Notes: generated by a model from the letters alone, not told the origin. A DNA stretch of 64,000 nt from Chitinophaga ginsengisoli (GCF_003014595.1 NZ_PYGK01000017.1:62001-126000), one strand, 5' to 3'. Shown: positions 17,721-25,624, counted from the stretch's first letter. Numbers and translations are program-made.

Positions 17721-18023
17721 ATGGGTAAAGTCATGCCACTATCTTCTGTCCTCAATAATATTGAATATAGATCACTAGCTCTTAGAAGCATTTTAAGGGA
17801 AGAAATATGCGCAGAACTGGGCTGGCCAAATACAGATTATTATAACCGGCTAAAAGTTCCGGACATAGTTAATCATAAAAAAATGACTGTCAATTCAGCT
17901 TTAACACACGACGAACGTGTCAAAATACAAACCATTGCCAGAAGATTACTATCCGAATCTGGCCCTGATATGGCGAAACCCACAGGCCACATCCTGTTAC
18001 GAGATTTACAAAACAATACTTAA
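17721..18023 (+). CDS. Small protein with W-x4-YY-x-R module (first of three)
   Basis: The 100-residue protein is not recognised as a named family. Its core reads CAELGWPNTDYYNRLKVPD (residues 34-52) followed by ALTHDERVKIQTIARRLL. The next two genes encode the same pattern (W-x4-Y-Y-x-[RK]-[LMI], then L-[ST]-[HN]-x-[EH] and a helix). The W...YYR segment resembles the recognition helix of small transposase-type helix-turn-helix domains, so DNA binding is inferred. The gene begins a three-gene run of tightly spaced plus-strand genes. Confidence 0.65.
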   Translation: MGKVMPLSSVLNNIEYRSLALRSILREEICAELGWPNTDYYNRLKVPDIVNHKKMTVNSALTHDERVKIQTIARRLLSESGPDMAKPTGHILLRDLQNNT

Positions 18024-18034
18024 TCAGAAATATC

Positions 18035-18343
18035 ATGACAGAAAGAAAACATCAACAGCAGTATGAGAATCCAGGCAATCTACTGTATGACATGAAATTA
18101 CTTCTAACGGAATTGCCGTTGAAATTTCGCGAAATAGCCTCCAATGAATGTGCATGGAGCATTCCGACCTACTACCGGAAAATGCGACCATCGACAAATG
18201 AAAGCAATACAAGTTCTACCCTCTCCAATGCAGAGGTTAGTATGGTTTTCACAGTAATGGACGGAATTGTAAATGATTTTGTAAGAGAATATGAAGAATA
18301 CAAAGCGGAAAAGCAAAAAAACATATCCGAAATGGACTCCTGA
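18035..18343 (+). CDS. Small protein with W-x4-YY-x-R module (second of three)
   Basis: The 102-residue protein starts 11 bp after the previous stop. Its centre reads ECAWSIPTYYRKMRPS, followed by TLSNAEVSMVFTVMDGIV, matching the module of its two neighbours. The C-terminus is acidic and lysine-rich (EYEEYKAEKQKN). No enzyme motif is visible. Its end overlaps the start of the third gene by 53 bp in another frame, if the long start of that gene is used. Confidence 0.65.
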   Translation: MTERKHQQQYENPGNLLYDMKLLLTELPLKFREIASNECAWSIPTYYRKMRPSTNESNTSSTLSNAEVSMVFTVMDGIVNDFVREYEEYKAEKQKNISEMDS

Positions 18344-18986
18344 TAAGGAATGGCTTGATAGACATCCAAGGAAGATTTTAAGCACTACTAAGGGCAAAGA
18401 ATTATCAATGTCTTTTAGAATGCTGTATGATCAGCTGAATAGTGCAAGTTATATCTATGAGCAGCATATCAATGCCGCTCGGTCTCTTCTTTTTAAGAAG
18501 CTTCTTAAAATCATAAATTGTATTCATGATTATGAAGAAATTCTTTCAACATGTGATTGGAACCTCAGAACTCCGGTTTCAATACAAAACTGGGGAAGTG
18601 TTTCTATTAGTAATCTTTTGGCTGACAGTGATGGACGCTTCTTTGAATTGGCACGTAAACTCGACGGAGAACGTCAAGACGTATTAAGGAATTTATTTTA
18701 TGCTAAGCCCAAACGGAAAATCATTTCCAGAGAGCCAAATCTCCTGAAAAAACTGGATCAACATATTAGTGCATTTAACACGCATTTTAGGGATAGGGTA
18801 TGTTATGAATGCAACTGGTCAATTAGCACGTATTACAGAAAAATTCGGGAGTTTAATTGCCATTATGTTTATCAAGGTGACTATACTTATTGTAATTTGT
18901 CGAACGCCCACAAAGAAATGATTATTAAAATTATGAGTGAAGAATATATCGTCTTATGGGAACATCTCATAAAATACGGAATTTAA
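18291..18986 (+). CDS. Protein with W-x4-YY-x-R module, larger form (third of three)
   Basis: The 231-residue protein ends with the same module as its neighbours (YECNWSISTYYRKIREFN, then CNLSNAHKEMIIKIMSEEY). Its N-terminal half carries a possible degenerate copy (ILSTCDWNLRTPVS) within a helical region. The protein may therefore be a two-module fusion. The start at 18291 overlaps the previous gene by 53 bp; an internal ATG at 18408 is an alternative. The basic N-terminus (KNTKRKSKKTYPK) fits nucleic-acid binding. No homologue is recognised. Confidence 0.6.
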   Translation: MKNTKRKSKKTYPKWTPDKEWLDRHPRKILSTTKGKELSMSFRMLYDQLNSASYIYEQHINAARSLLFKKLLKIINCIHDYEEILSTCDWNLRTPVSIQNWGSVSISNLLADSDGRFFELARKLDGERQDVLRNLFYAKPKRKIISREPNLLKKLDQHISAFNTHFRDRVCYECNWSISTYYRKIREFNCHYVYQGDYTYCNLSNAHKEMIIKIMSEEYIVLWEHLIKYGI

Positions 18987-19428
18987 TGATTTTGGATAGT
19001 ACATAGACGATACCACCTCAATTATCATGCATAAGAATTGGCCGGTTAAGTACTACACTAAAATCGGTGAAAACTAAACGTTGTTAACTAACTCACATTT
19101 TATCCTCAAATGGTGAGTTGATGATAATTAATTTTATAATAAGCATCCAATTTGAGAAATACTCACCCCTTCGATAATCATTATGTAATTTGATAGATTG
19201 ATTTATTCTTTTATCCATAAGAAAAATCACACTATAGATAAATTTAAAAACCTTATTATCAATTAATTATCCACACAGCCTTAATAAAACAAAAAATCAT
19301 ATGTATTTATAATTTATTTACAACGATTAACAGATAATCTCAAAATAAATACACTTAAATATGTAAAGGCGGCACACAAGAACGTAAAAAAACAACAAAC
19401 TGCGGCAATATTTCCTATCTTCGTAAAC
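18987..19428. other. AT-rich non-coding stretch
   Basis: No gene is seen. A hairpin at 19090-19119 (AACTCAC with GTGAGTT) could be a terminator for the array upstream. The sequence TATCTTCG 15 bp before the next ATG resembles a -7 box. Confidence 0.5.
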
Positions 19429-19818
19429 ATGAAGTTAAAATTCATTAAGGCGCAAGAAATTGATAGAAATGTAAAAGCAACCATCCATACAAGTGGAAAA
19501 TTAGGTTTTTCATCGGATGCTGCTAAAAAATTAAGATTAAGTGACAACACAAGATCTGTAATGATTGCATTGAATGAAGATGATACCACCGATGAAAATC
19601 TCTACATAAAGACATTAGACGAACAAAATGACGATGCCTTTAGCATAATTAAAGCTGGAGAATACTATTACGTAAATACCAAGGCATTTTTCGATAATTA
19701 TAATATTGACTATCGAAATAGTAAAATTATATATGATATAGTGGAATTTGAATATGAGGGAGAAAAAATGTTCAAGTTTATAAAACGGGAGGTGAAAAAG
19801 AAGAAAAAAATTGAGTAG
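19429..19818 (+). CDS. Hypothetical protein, island cargo
   Basis: The 129-residue protein begins MKLKFIKAQEIDRNVKATIH and has a predicted mix of strands and helices with many charged residues and a lysine-rich end (REVKKKKKIE). The segment TSGKLGFSSDAAKKLRLS resembles the swapped-hairpin opening of AbrB-like DNA-binding proteins, but the match is weak. It is followed by a clear terminator and is probably monocistronic. Confidence 0.55.
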   Translation: MKLKFIKAQEIDRNVKATIHTSGKLGFSSDAAKKLRLSDNTRSVMIALNEDDTTDENLYIKTLDEQNDDAFSIIKAGEYYYVNTKAFFDNYNIDYRNSKIIYDIVEFEYEGEKMFKFIKREVKKKKKIE

Positions 19819-19822
19819 CAAT

Positions 19823-19855
19823 AAAAAGGGACGTGCTTCCAACACGCCCCTTTTT
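19823..19855 (+). terminator. Rho-independent terminator
   Basis: AAAAAGGG-CGTG pairs with CACG-CCCTTTTT around the loop CTTCCAA. It lies 5 bp after the stop codon at 19818. Confidence 0.8.
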
Positions 19856-20013
19856 GGAACAATTATTTTGACTTGGCGGTCTTCTAACTATTGGGCTACT
19901 TCACCCAATCGTATGGTTGTTCCTTTTTAAGTATGTGCAATATACATACCATTTTCTTTTTTCCTAAAGAAATATGATGGAAGGAAATTTTAAAACCCTT
20001 AAATCATAACATT

Positions 20014-20922
20014 ATGTATATAAACCATAAAAGAATAAGAAATGTTGACAAATATCTTATTGGTTTAAATGAAGATGATAACTTCTATGTAGCCTCTGCT
20101 GATCCCAAAATTAGCAAGCAGAAGGCTATAAACATTGGCTTTTCAAACTCTTTAAATGATGGGGAGGCTGTTCTTCCCAGAATTGTAGGGTCAGTTTCCA
20201 AATTTAATGCTGAGGGTGGCTTCATCAAATTAATGAATGAGCCTAAGGAAACTTGTTACAAGGAAAGGCTCTGGACCTGGAAAGACTGGGGAGGAACTGA
20301 GCATACAAAGATTGTATACGTACCATATCAGAGATATAAAAGACAAATTATAGATCCTCCAGGAGAAGAGCTTGTATTAGTCAATAATGCTGATGTCGCA
20401 GTCATCCTATCAAATAAGCTTAAATATACCCAAGCAAATTCAGGTCTAATAAAGCACATAATTAATCTTTTCCTAGAGCTTTTTGGAGATTGTCAAATCT
20501 TAAAAGAAAATCTAACTCCAGCAATTAAAGCTCCAATACATCGATTAAACTGGAATGTACTTCCTCCCGGAAAATACCCCTGGGAAAAGGCTAAAGCAAT
20601 AGTTAATGATTACACAAAAGGTTTATCACAGAACAAAACTGAGATCATAAAAAACAGGATAAATGTGATAAGTCGTCATGAACCCGATTTCATTGCAATA
20701 GGAGAAGCTGGTTTCCACGGTTACTGGGTTCTAGGATTTACCAATAAAAAGCTTTACATCCTAGAAAGTCTACATTTTGGAAATGCAACATATGTGTTGG
20801 GGAACAATTGGGAAACGATTTCCCAAATGACCAAAGCAGAGATAATTTCAGGAAGTCTGAGTAAGGCAAGAATTATCCATCGTGAAGGATGGGCCACAGA
20901 TATTAATAACCTTTTTAAATAA
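20014..20922 (+). CDS. Conserved protein of unknown function, first gene of a two-gene unit
   Basis: The 302-residue protein has no signal peptide. It contains dense blocks that look strongly conserved: ERLWTWKDWGGTEHTKIVYV, VPYQRYKRQIIDPPGEELVL, RLNWNVLPPGKYPWEKA, and the C-terminal PDFIAIGEAGFHGYWVLGF and NATYVLGNNWETISQMTKAE. Repeated Trp, Gly and Pro in fixed places suggest an enzyme, but no known catalytic motif is recognised. The next gene, a small DNA-binding-like protein, begins 8 bp downstream, so the pair is an operon. Its place in an island with an anti-phage gene makes a defence or counter-defence role possible; this is inference only. Confidence 0.65.
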   Translation: MYINHKRIRNVDKYLIGLNEDDNFYVASADPKISKQKAINIGFSNSLNDGEAVLPRIVGSVSKFNAEGGFIKLMNEPKETCYKERLWTWKDWGGTEHTKIVYVPYQRYKRQIIDPPGEELVLVNNADVAVILSNKLKYTQANSGLIKHIINLFLELFGDCQILKENLTPAIKAPIHRLNWNVLPPGKYPWEKAKAIVNDYTKGLSQNKTEIIKNRINVISRHEPDFIAIGEAGFHGYWVLGFTNKKLYILESLHFGNATYVLGNNWETISQMTKAEIISGSLSKARIIHREGWATDINNLFK

Positions 20923-20929
20923 TAATTTT

Positions 20930-21130
20930 ATGTCAAAGACACCTAAAAATTCTGGCAAATCATGGACGAATAATGACTTAGATCGTCTGAATACATTAGC
21001 GGCAGGAAACACTCCAACTCGACTAATTGCATGGAAAATGGGAAGAAGTGAAGATTCAATAAGATCCAAAGCTTCGGACGAAGGAATCAGCCTCAAGCCA
21101 ACTAATCAATCGCCTTATAATAGGAGATGA
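20930..21130 (+). CDS. Small SANT/Myb-like helix-turn-helix protein
   Basis: The 66-residue protein reads KSWTNNDLDRLNTLAAGNTP, then RLIAWKMGRSEDSIRSKASD and a conserved tail KPTNQSPYNRR. The Trp-spaced helices followed by the GRSxxSIRSKA recognition helix resemble a SANT/Myb or SigF-like HTH. Similar stand-alone proteins are widespread in bacteria and of unknown role. The ATG at 20930 is chosen because an upstream start would overlap the preceding gene in another frame. It is paired with that 302-residue protein. Confidence 0.7.
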   Translation: MSKTPKNSGKSWTNNDLDRLNTLAAGNTPTRLIAWKMGRSEDSIRSKASDEGISLKPTNQSPYNRR

Positions 21131-21197
21131 AAATTAGATACTAAATGTTAAACATAAAAGAGAGTTTTATCAACAAAACTCTCTTTTACGTTTAATA

Positions 21198-21821
21198 TTA
21201 AGGTGCTATAATAGTTTTCCGAAATGTAAGCGACACTCGCCTTTTTCGTTTATAAACTAAGCCGTGATATTTATCAGTTAATCTTGGAGCTATTCCATGT
21301 TTCCATATATATCTACTATCTCCTTTTAAAATAACCATACTTCTGTCAGCAAGTAATAACGGTATCTTTTCATGGGTCATCGGATTGGTAAAGTCCATTA
21401 TGCAATCAGAGCCCAATGAAATTGAAACAAGCGTTCCATCGAAACAGGGCTCGCAATCAATGTGCGGGGTGATACCCTGCCCTGGCAAATATTCGTTTAC
21501 TATAACTTGATCAGGAATAGAATCAAAAAAACCTTTTTTGAAGAGGTCGTATGCAATTACCTCCGCCCAAAATGGTAATTTGCCAATCCTCATGCTAAGA
21601 TCTATCCTCCTAGCCTTATAGTCGTATCTAAAACCATAATGCTGAACCCGCCTACTCAAATCATTAATCCACTCAGCCGAATCAATCATTTGTATTAAAT
21701 CATTATGCTCTTTAATAGTAAGATAGCTCTCAACGTATTGTAAGCCTGAAATTTTCTCAATATCCTGAGACTGGAAATTTTCATATTGATTGAATAGATC
21801 TATTTGAGCATTGCTAAGCAT
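21198..21821 (-). CDS. AlkB-like 2-oxoglutarate/Fe(II) dioxygenase
   Basis: The 207-residue protein has the iron-binding triad His120, Asp122 (GITPHIDCEPCFDGTLVSIS) and His175 (YIWKHGIAPR). The 2-oxoglutarate arginines are Arg195 and Arg201 in RRVSLTFR. The nucleotide-lid region and the RIDLSMRIG segment fit the AlkB family, which removes alkyl groups from nucleic acid bases. The upstream methyltransferase gene ends 19 bp before its start, so the two form an operon. Repair of alkylated DNA or RNA is the default role; a role linked to the neighbour methyltransferase is possible. Confidence 0.85.
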   Translation of the reverse strand: MLSNAQIDLFNQYENFQSQDIEKISGLQYVESYLTIKEHNDLIQMIDSAEWINDLSRRVQHYGFRYDYKARRIDLSMRIGKLPFWAEVIAYDLFKKGFFDSIPDQVIVNEYLPGQGITPHIDCEPCFDGTLVSISLGSDCIMDFTNPMTHEKIPLLLADRSMVILKGDSRYIWKHGIAPRLTDKYHGLVYKRKRRVSLTFRKTIIAP

Positions 21822-21840
21822 AGCATAAAGTTACTCATTT

Positions 21841-22707
21841 TTACGGTGCCATCAATAAATCAGCAGAACAGTTAAAACTTAGTCGTGGTCTGTTACTACT
21901 TTTGACTACATCTTCATACTGAAAGCCATAAACAGTAGGAAAGAGGCTAAGGCTGTTAATGTTCTTTAATCCTTGTTTATATACTCTCCATTTATTATTT
22001 AACGATGGGGCGGTAGGGTTTTGTTGAAAAATAAGAATTTTACTATTGGGATATGCGGAATATAAATTATTCGTAAAATCAATAAAATCTTTCGGATCCA
22101 AGCTGTGGCTTGCAAAAATATATGAGTAGTTAATAATAATAGTTATGTCAAGGTCTTTAGGAAAAGAATTAGACAAATCCAAAAGTGTATTATGAAACGA
22201 AATATTTTTATATCTAAGTTTCAAATTACAAACATCGAAGTCTTTTGCTCTTGTCAACATCGAATCGGCTGTATCAATGCCAATATAATCAACATTCAAT
22301 TTGTTAAGACTATCAGCTTCAAGCAAATAATAATTAAATGCCAGACCCGACGTAAAAGGCCCGCAACCTATATCCACAAAAAAAACGTCCTTTGTTTTTA
22401 TATAAGTATTCAATCGGGGATTTAAGTACCGGTAGAACCACCAACTACTGACACAATGCATTTGAAAATAATAGTAACAGTACAAATCAACTTTCTGTTC
22501 CGGGGTTAAGCCCTGGCTCGCAAGCGCAAAATCAGCTCTACCATTTTCCAGTACGACGTTTCTGTGAAAGTTCTTAATTCTTTTCGCCTCTTCGCTATAA
22601 GGATCCGGCTGACAAGGATCTTCAATTAGAGCTTGATCGACAAGCCTTTTTACAGCTGGTACAAATAGACTTTCAAATATGGGGTCATTAACTGGGGATA
22701 AATTCAT
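21841..22707 (-). CDS. Class I SAM-dependent methyltransferase, unknown target
   Basis: The 288-residue protein has motif I FVDIGCGPFTSGLAFNYYLL near residue 110 and a motif II acidic residue in NVDYIGIDTADSM. A motif IV-like strand reads DITIIINYSYIFAS, and later strands contain SKILIFQQNP. The N-terminal 100 residues are helical and include a Tyr-rich segment (LYCYYYFQMHCVSSWWFYRY). The target is not evident. An alternative start 12 codons upstream exists at 22743. It is transcribed just before the AlkB-like gene and after the ApeA-like gene, all on the minus strand. Confidence 0.75.
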   Translation of the reverse strand: MNLSPVNDPIFESLFVPAVKRLVDQALIEDPCQPDPYSEEAKRIKNFHRNVVLENGRADFALASQGLTPEQKVDLYCYYYFQMHCVSSWWFYRYLNPRLNTYIKTKDVFFVDIGCGPFTSGLAFNYYLLEADSLNKLNVDYIGIDTADSMLTRAKDFDVCNLKLRYKNISFHNTLLDLSNSFPKDLDITIIINYSYIFASHSLDPKDFIDFTNNLYSAYPNSKILIFQQNPTAPSLNNKWRVYKQGLKNINSLSLFPTVYGFQYEDVVKSSNRPRLSFNCSADLLMAP

Positions 22708-22871
22708 AATATATAACAAAATTGTAGGTATTCGAAAATACACTAATTATTTAAAATACCAAGACAATCGAGTTATATAACATAAAATTTGCGTCGACAA
22801 ACTTTCAAACAGTACCTAAACCTTCCACATTAAAACTGGTACTGGTATTTATCATCAGTATTCTTCTTAAA

Positions 22872-24254
22872 TTATTCTACTTGTAAATTCCTGAAGCGAT
22901 ATTCATTTCGTTTGAATAAAGACTCTATCAAATCAAGAGAGAATCCGACTTCCTTTAAAACCGCCGCAATCAACAAAAGCTTCATTTTTTCAGTCAAACC
23001 AAATAGATCTTTTTTCTTCAGCGCTTTTGACTTGGTACTTTCATCATAGTGTGTATAATAATTTCGTGAGTTCTTCACATCTTTAACAAAAGCTAGTCTA
23101 TCAGGCAGTATTTTCGCAAAAGTCTCGATATTAAATTCTTCGACCAAATCTGCGAGTCTCGTATGCAATGTCGGTTCATTACTATGAAAACATAACCTCC
23201 CTCTAGCAAAATCTTCATGCCCACTTGGGATAACACTCATAATTTCTTTCAATCTATTTCTGTGTTCATCATCTGGGATTACGTCATTCTTTCTTTTCCT
23301 ACGGTGAAATGTTTCCAAAGCCTGGGCAACATTCAAGAAACGATTTTCATCAAATCTGTCCACTCGGTAAAAAGTTTCCATTAACAGATTGATCACCGGC
23401 TCTATATCCTTGCTGCAAGCATACCAATTCTTCAAGACACGATCGAAATTCCCCTCAACATCTTTATAATTAACTAAGAACTCCCGGATAGTCCTTGGCC
23501 TCTGCGATAAACTTTTGGCAGATATAGCATAATGAACATCAAAGTGCGTAGGGTACTCTTTTCCATTAAAGGTCCATTTAATCACGTTATTCTGCAAATG
23601 AATTCTAATTGGGTAAGATGTCTCGTAGGAGCATAAAGTTAAAAAATCTTGAAATGTTATTAGATATTTCAACAAGTCATCAAAGTGCATATCGCCTTGC
23701 AATGGCTCTATTACGAAACTCACAAGTTGATTCAGAGATACAGAAAAGCGTGAAGGATTTAAATTTTTCACAGAAAACCCAAAGTGTGCATTCACATTAT
23801 TATCAATATCAAAAGAAATCTTGTCAGGTAATGAATAACGTATATCATATCCCCCATCATTTCTTTCAATATTGATTCCCGTTGTCCCAATCCATTCGTT
23901 TAAGTTGTGACAAGCCATTTCTGCTGATGAAAAACGTAGCTCCTCCAAAGTCTCAAAAATAGCATCTCCAATAATTACTATTGAAATACCCCAAACGCTA
24001 GTCGCATAACCAGCATTATTCGTTGAACTGCTATTTTCCCAACATTTATAAAGAGTTACACCTTTCCCCGAAGACAGCTTTCCGACTATAATATCAAAAT
24101 AATCACCATTTTGTTTAGAGAGATTACTTGAAAAGTTGCCATGAAGCTCCAATCTAGCGCCACTATCTACATCGAAGTAAAGCGTACCATAAATTTCCTC
24201 TTCAGAATTGGCAGGTATATACCAAATTCCTTTATGACTAAAATTATCCCTCAT
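22872..24254 (-). CDS. ApeA-like HEPN anti-phage protein
   Basis: The 460-residue protein matches the ApeA architecture. The N-terminal domain begins HKGIWYIPANSEEEIYGTLY with the strand pattern GARLELHGNF. A central domain contains FLTLCSYETSYPIRIHL. The C-terminal HEPN domain carries the RNase motif R-x4-H as RNYYTH (Arg397 to His402). HEPN domains of this type cleave RNA, and ApeA proteins are known abortive anti-phage effectors. The motif is intact, so an active enzyme is expected. It is the first gene of a minus-strand group with a methyltransferase and an AlkB-like protein. Confidence 0.85.
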   Translation of the reverse strand: MRDNFSHKGIWYIPANSEEEIYGTLYFDVDSGARLELHGNFSSNLSKQNGDYFDIIVGKLSSGKGVTLYKCWENSSSTNNAGYATSVWGISIVIIGDAIFETLEELRFSSAEMACHNLNEWIGTTGINIERNDGGYDIRYSLPDKISFDIDNNVNAHFGFSVKNLNPSRFSVSLNQLVSFVIEPLQGDMHFDDLLKYLITFQDFLTLCSYETSYPIRIHLQNNVIKWTFNGKEYPTHFDVHYAISAKSLSQRPRTIREFLVNYKDVEGNFDRVLKNWYACSKDIEPVINLLMETFYRVDRFDENRFLNVAQALETFHRRKRKNDVIPDDEHRNRLKEIMSVIPSGHEDFARGRLCFHSNEPTLHTRLADLVEEFNIETFAKILPDRLAFVKDVKNSRNYYTHYDESTKSKALKKKDLFGLTEKMKLLLIAAVLKEVGFSLDLIESLFKRNEYRFRNLQVE

Positions 24255-24615
24255 AATATTTGTCTTATTTTAATCCTTGTTATTTCGCGATGCCATAAAC
24301 TTGACAACATCGTTTCAAGATAACTTTATTTAGTGATAAAATAATTCTAATCGTGCTGTAATTTGCATTAATCAAAATCCCCAACAACACCGCCCTCCCT
24401 AGTACCAAAGTAAATGCGATACGAGTAGATTCCGTTCGCAAAACGCTTCAATTTGGAAACAATTATAGTTGTAGCCGACAATCAACTAAATTATCTGCTG
24501 TTGTAATAGGGTGAAATAATGTACTATTGAAAAAGGAAAGAGGAAATCTGGGAATCGATGCATCGTTGAACTATAAAACTGATAATTTAGGCCCTCCGTC
24601 TAACTCCCATAAAAA

Positions 24616-24633
24616 TGTAGGATATAATCTACA
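24616..24633. repeat. GTAGG palindrome, copy 3 of 4
   Basis: TGTAGGATATAATCTACA is an imperfect dyad with 5-bp perfect outer arms and a G-T mismatch inside. It lies about 50 bp after a CGATGCATCG palindrome. Confidence 0.7.
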
Positions 24634-25088
24634 CGCAAATTAGCTGGCCCAGTGCCGCGTTTTGCAATTGACATTACTGCCAATCAATACCTCTTCAAAC
24701 TCCCGCCGGAGGTAGCGCCTAAGCAGCGGACTTGCTGCCATACTCAGAAAGACGTAGTGGCCAGCCTTCATATCATGTTTTCATGGGCTGGTATCCTGCA
24801 TCAGCAATTACCTTTGCTGGCACTCGTCGTTTTCTTTTTATAGCTGAGATGCATTAGATTATGCGAAGGACTAAAAATTGAAGCAAGCAAATATACGAAA
24901 AAATAAGCATGTTTCAAAATTCGTCACAAATACATAATTGCGGATATAACATAACTTTAACTATAAAACGTAATTAAACTTTATACAGCTCAATTTGCTG
25001 TAATTTGCATCTATACCCCCATTTGATCATAATAATTAATGATAAACATCACAAATATTTATGAGAATTTATAGATCAACTGCATCTA

Positions 25089-25096
25089 TATATTTG
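25089..25096 (+). promoter_or_regulatory. Candidate -7 promoter box
   Basis: TATATTTG matches TAnnTTTG and ends 6 bp before an ATG at 25103, which would give a leaderless message. Confidence 0.35.
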
Positions 25097-25102
25097 TAGA
25101 CT

Positions 25103-25273
25103 ATGGGCAACATTGCAGCAATATTTAAATTTTATAATTCAATCGGTTATTTGATATATGCCTCCCACTTCAAACCCAGCCCTGACCGCCTCCCCCTCCT
25201 AATTAGAATGTCGACTATCCGCCCGGTTAAACTAGAATTTCCGTTTTCGAATGGTGAATGTATTAGTATCTAG
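25103..25273 (+). CDS. Possible small protein, 56 residues
   Basis: The frame starts MGNIAAIFKFYNSIGYLIYA and ends FPFSNGECISI before TAG. Its composition is protein-like, and it directly follows a good -7 box. It has no recognised homologue and no further support, and it may also be a gene fragment. Confidence 0.3.
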   Translation: MGNIAAIFKFYNSIGYLIYASHFKPSPDRLPLLIRMSTIRPVKLEFPFSNGECISI

Positions 25274-25420
25274 AGAGCTAGTCTAAAACAAGCTAAAAAG
25301 TTCATTTATCTACAATATAATAGCCCTGAGAACTTATCACAGAATATCGCGTTTTTAATCAGAAAATTTAGCCTTTATATAGCATTTCCAATGTTTCAAT
25401 AGTATCTTTATCCTTGAATA

Positions 25421-25440
25421 AAGTAGGTTATAACCTACTT
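25421..25440. repeat. GTAGG palindrome, copy 4 of 4
   Basis: AAGTAGGTTATAACCTACTT is a perfect 20-bp palindrome. It lies 20 bp before the right-end arm-like sites and about 110 bp before attR. Confidence 0.8.
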
Positions 25441-25460
25441 TACCATCAGTAAACAATATT

Positions 25461-25482
25461 TTGGGTTACATTTTGGGTATCA
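25461..25482 (+). repeat. Candidate integrase arm-type sites, right end
   Basis: TTGGGTTACA (25461-25470) and TTGGGTATCA (25473-25482) lie 12 bp apart, with the same spacing and orientation as the pair inside the start of the integrase gene. Confidence 0.5.
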
Positions 25483-25548
25483 TATTATTGGTAAAAGGAA
25501 ACTAGCCACGCTCACCAAAGAAAATTCCGCTCAAATTCAATATTTTAT

Positions 25549-25624
25549 GGAATAGCTCAGTTGGTAGAGCATTAGTTTCCCAAACTAAAGGTCGCGGGTC
25601 CGAGTCCCGTTTCCCGCTCAGATG
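25549..25624 (+). repeat. attR: 76-bp tRNA-Gly fragment at the right end
   Basis: It is identical to 15273-15348 but is preceded by TATTTTAT instead of the tRNA 5' bases, so the acceptor stem is broken and this copy is not a functional tRNA. Confidence 0.92.

Larger units (their letters stand above)
24255..25102. other. Non-coding right-end region of the island
   Basis: No convincing gene is seen. It holds two copies of TGCTGTAATTTGCAT (24354-24368 and 24996-25010) that resemble -7 promoter regions. It also holds CGATGCATCG (24556-24565) and GTAGG palindrome copy 3. The order CGATGCATCG then GTAGG palindrome is the same as at the left end. Confidence 0.5.
15273..25624. mobile_element. Integrated genomic island in tRNA-Gly (about 10.3 kb)
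   Basis: The unit is bounded by 76-bp direct repeats of tRNA-Gly and carries a tyrosine recombinase next to the intact tRNA. Its cargo is visibly AT-richer than the flanks. It encodes an Xre regulator, several small proteins, a two-gene unit of unknown function, and an AlkB/methyltransferase/ApeA group. No relaxase, capsid or replication genes are seen, so it is an integrative island that would need help to move, not a complete prophage or ICE. Confidence 0.9.

Noticed and set aside
19876..19910. tRNA-like 5' half on the minus strand (GGGTGAAGTAGCCC...GTTAGAAG)
   Set aside because: It resembles a tRNA D-arm region, but the D-stem and anticodon stem do not pair and no T-arm follows.
24652..24843. 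63-codon open frame in the right end of the island
   Set aside because: No plausible composition, promoter or neighbour support; it looks like a chance frame in non-coding DNA.
25549..25624. Second functional tRNA-Gly gene
   Set aside because: The first three bases of the acceptor stem are replaced by TAT, so the stem cannot form; it is the attR fragment.
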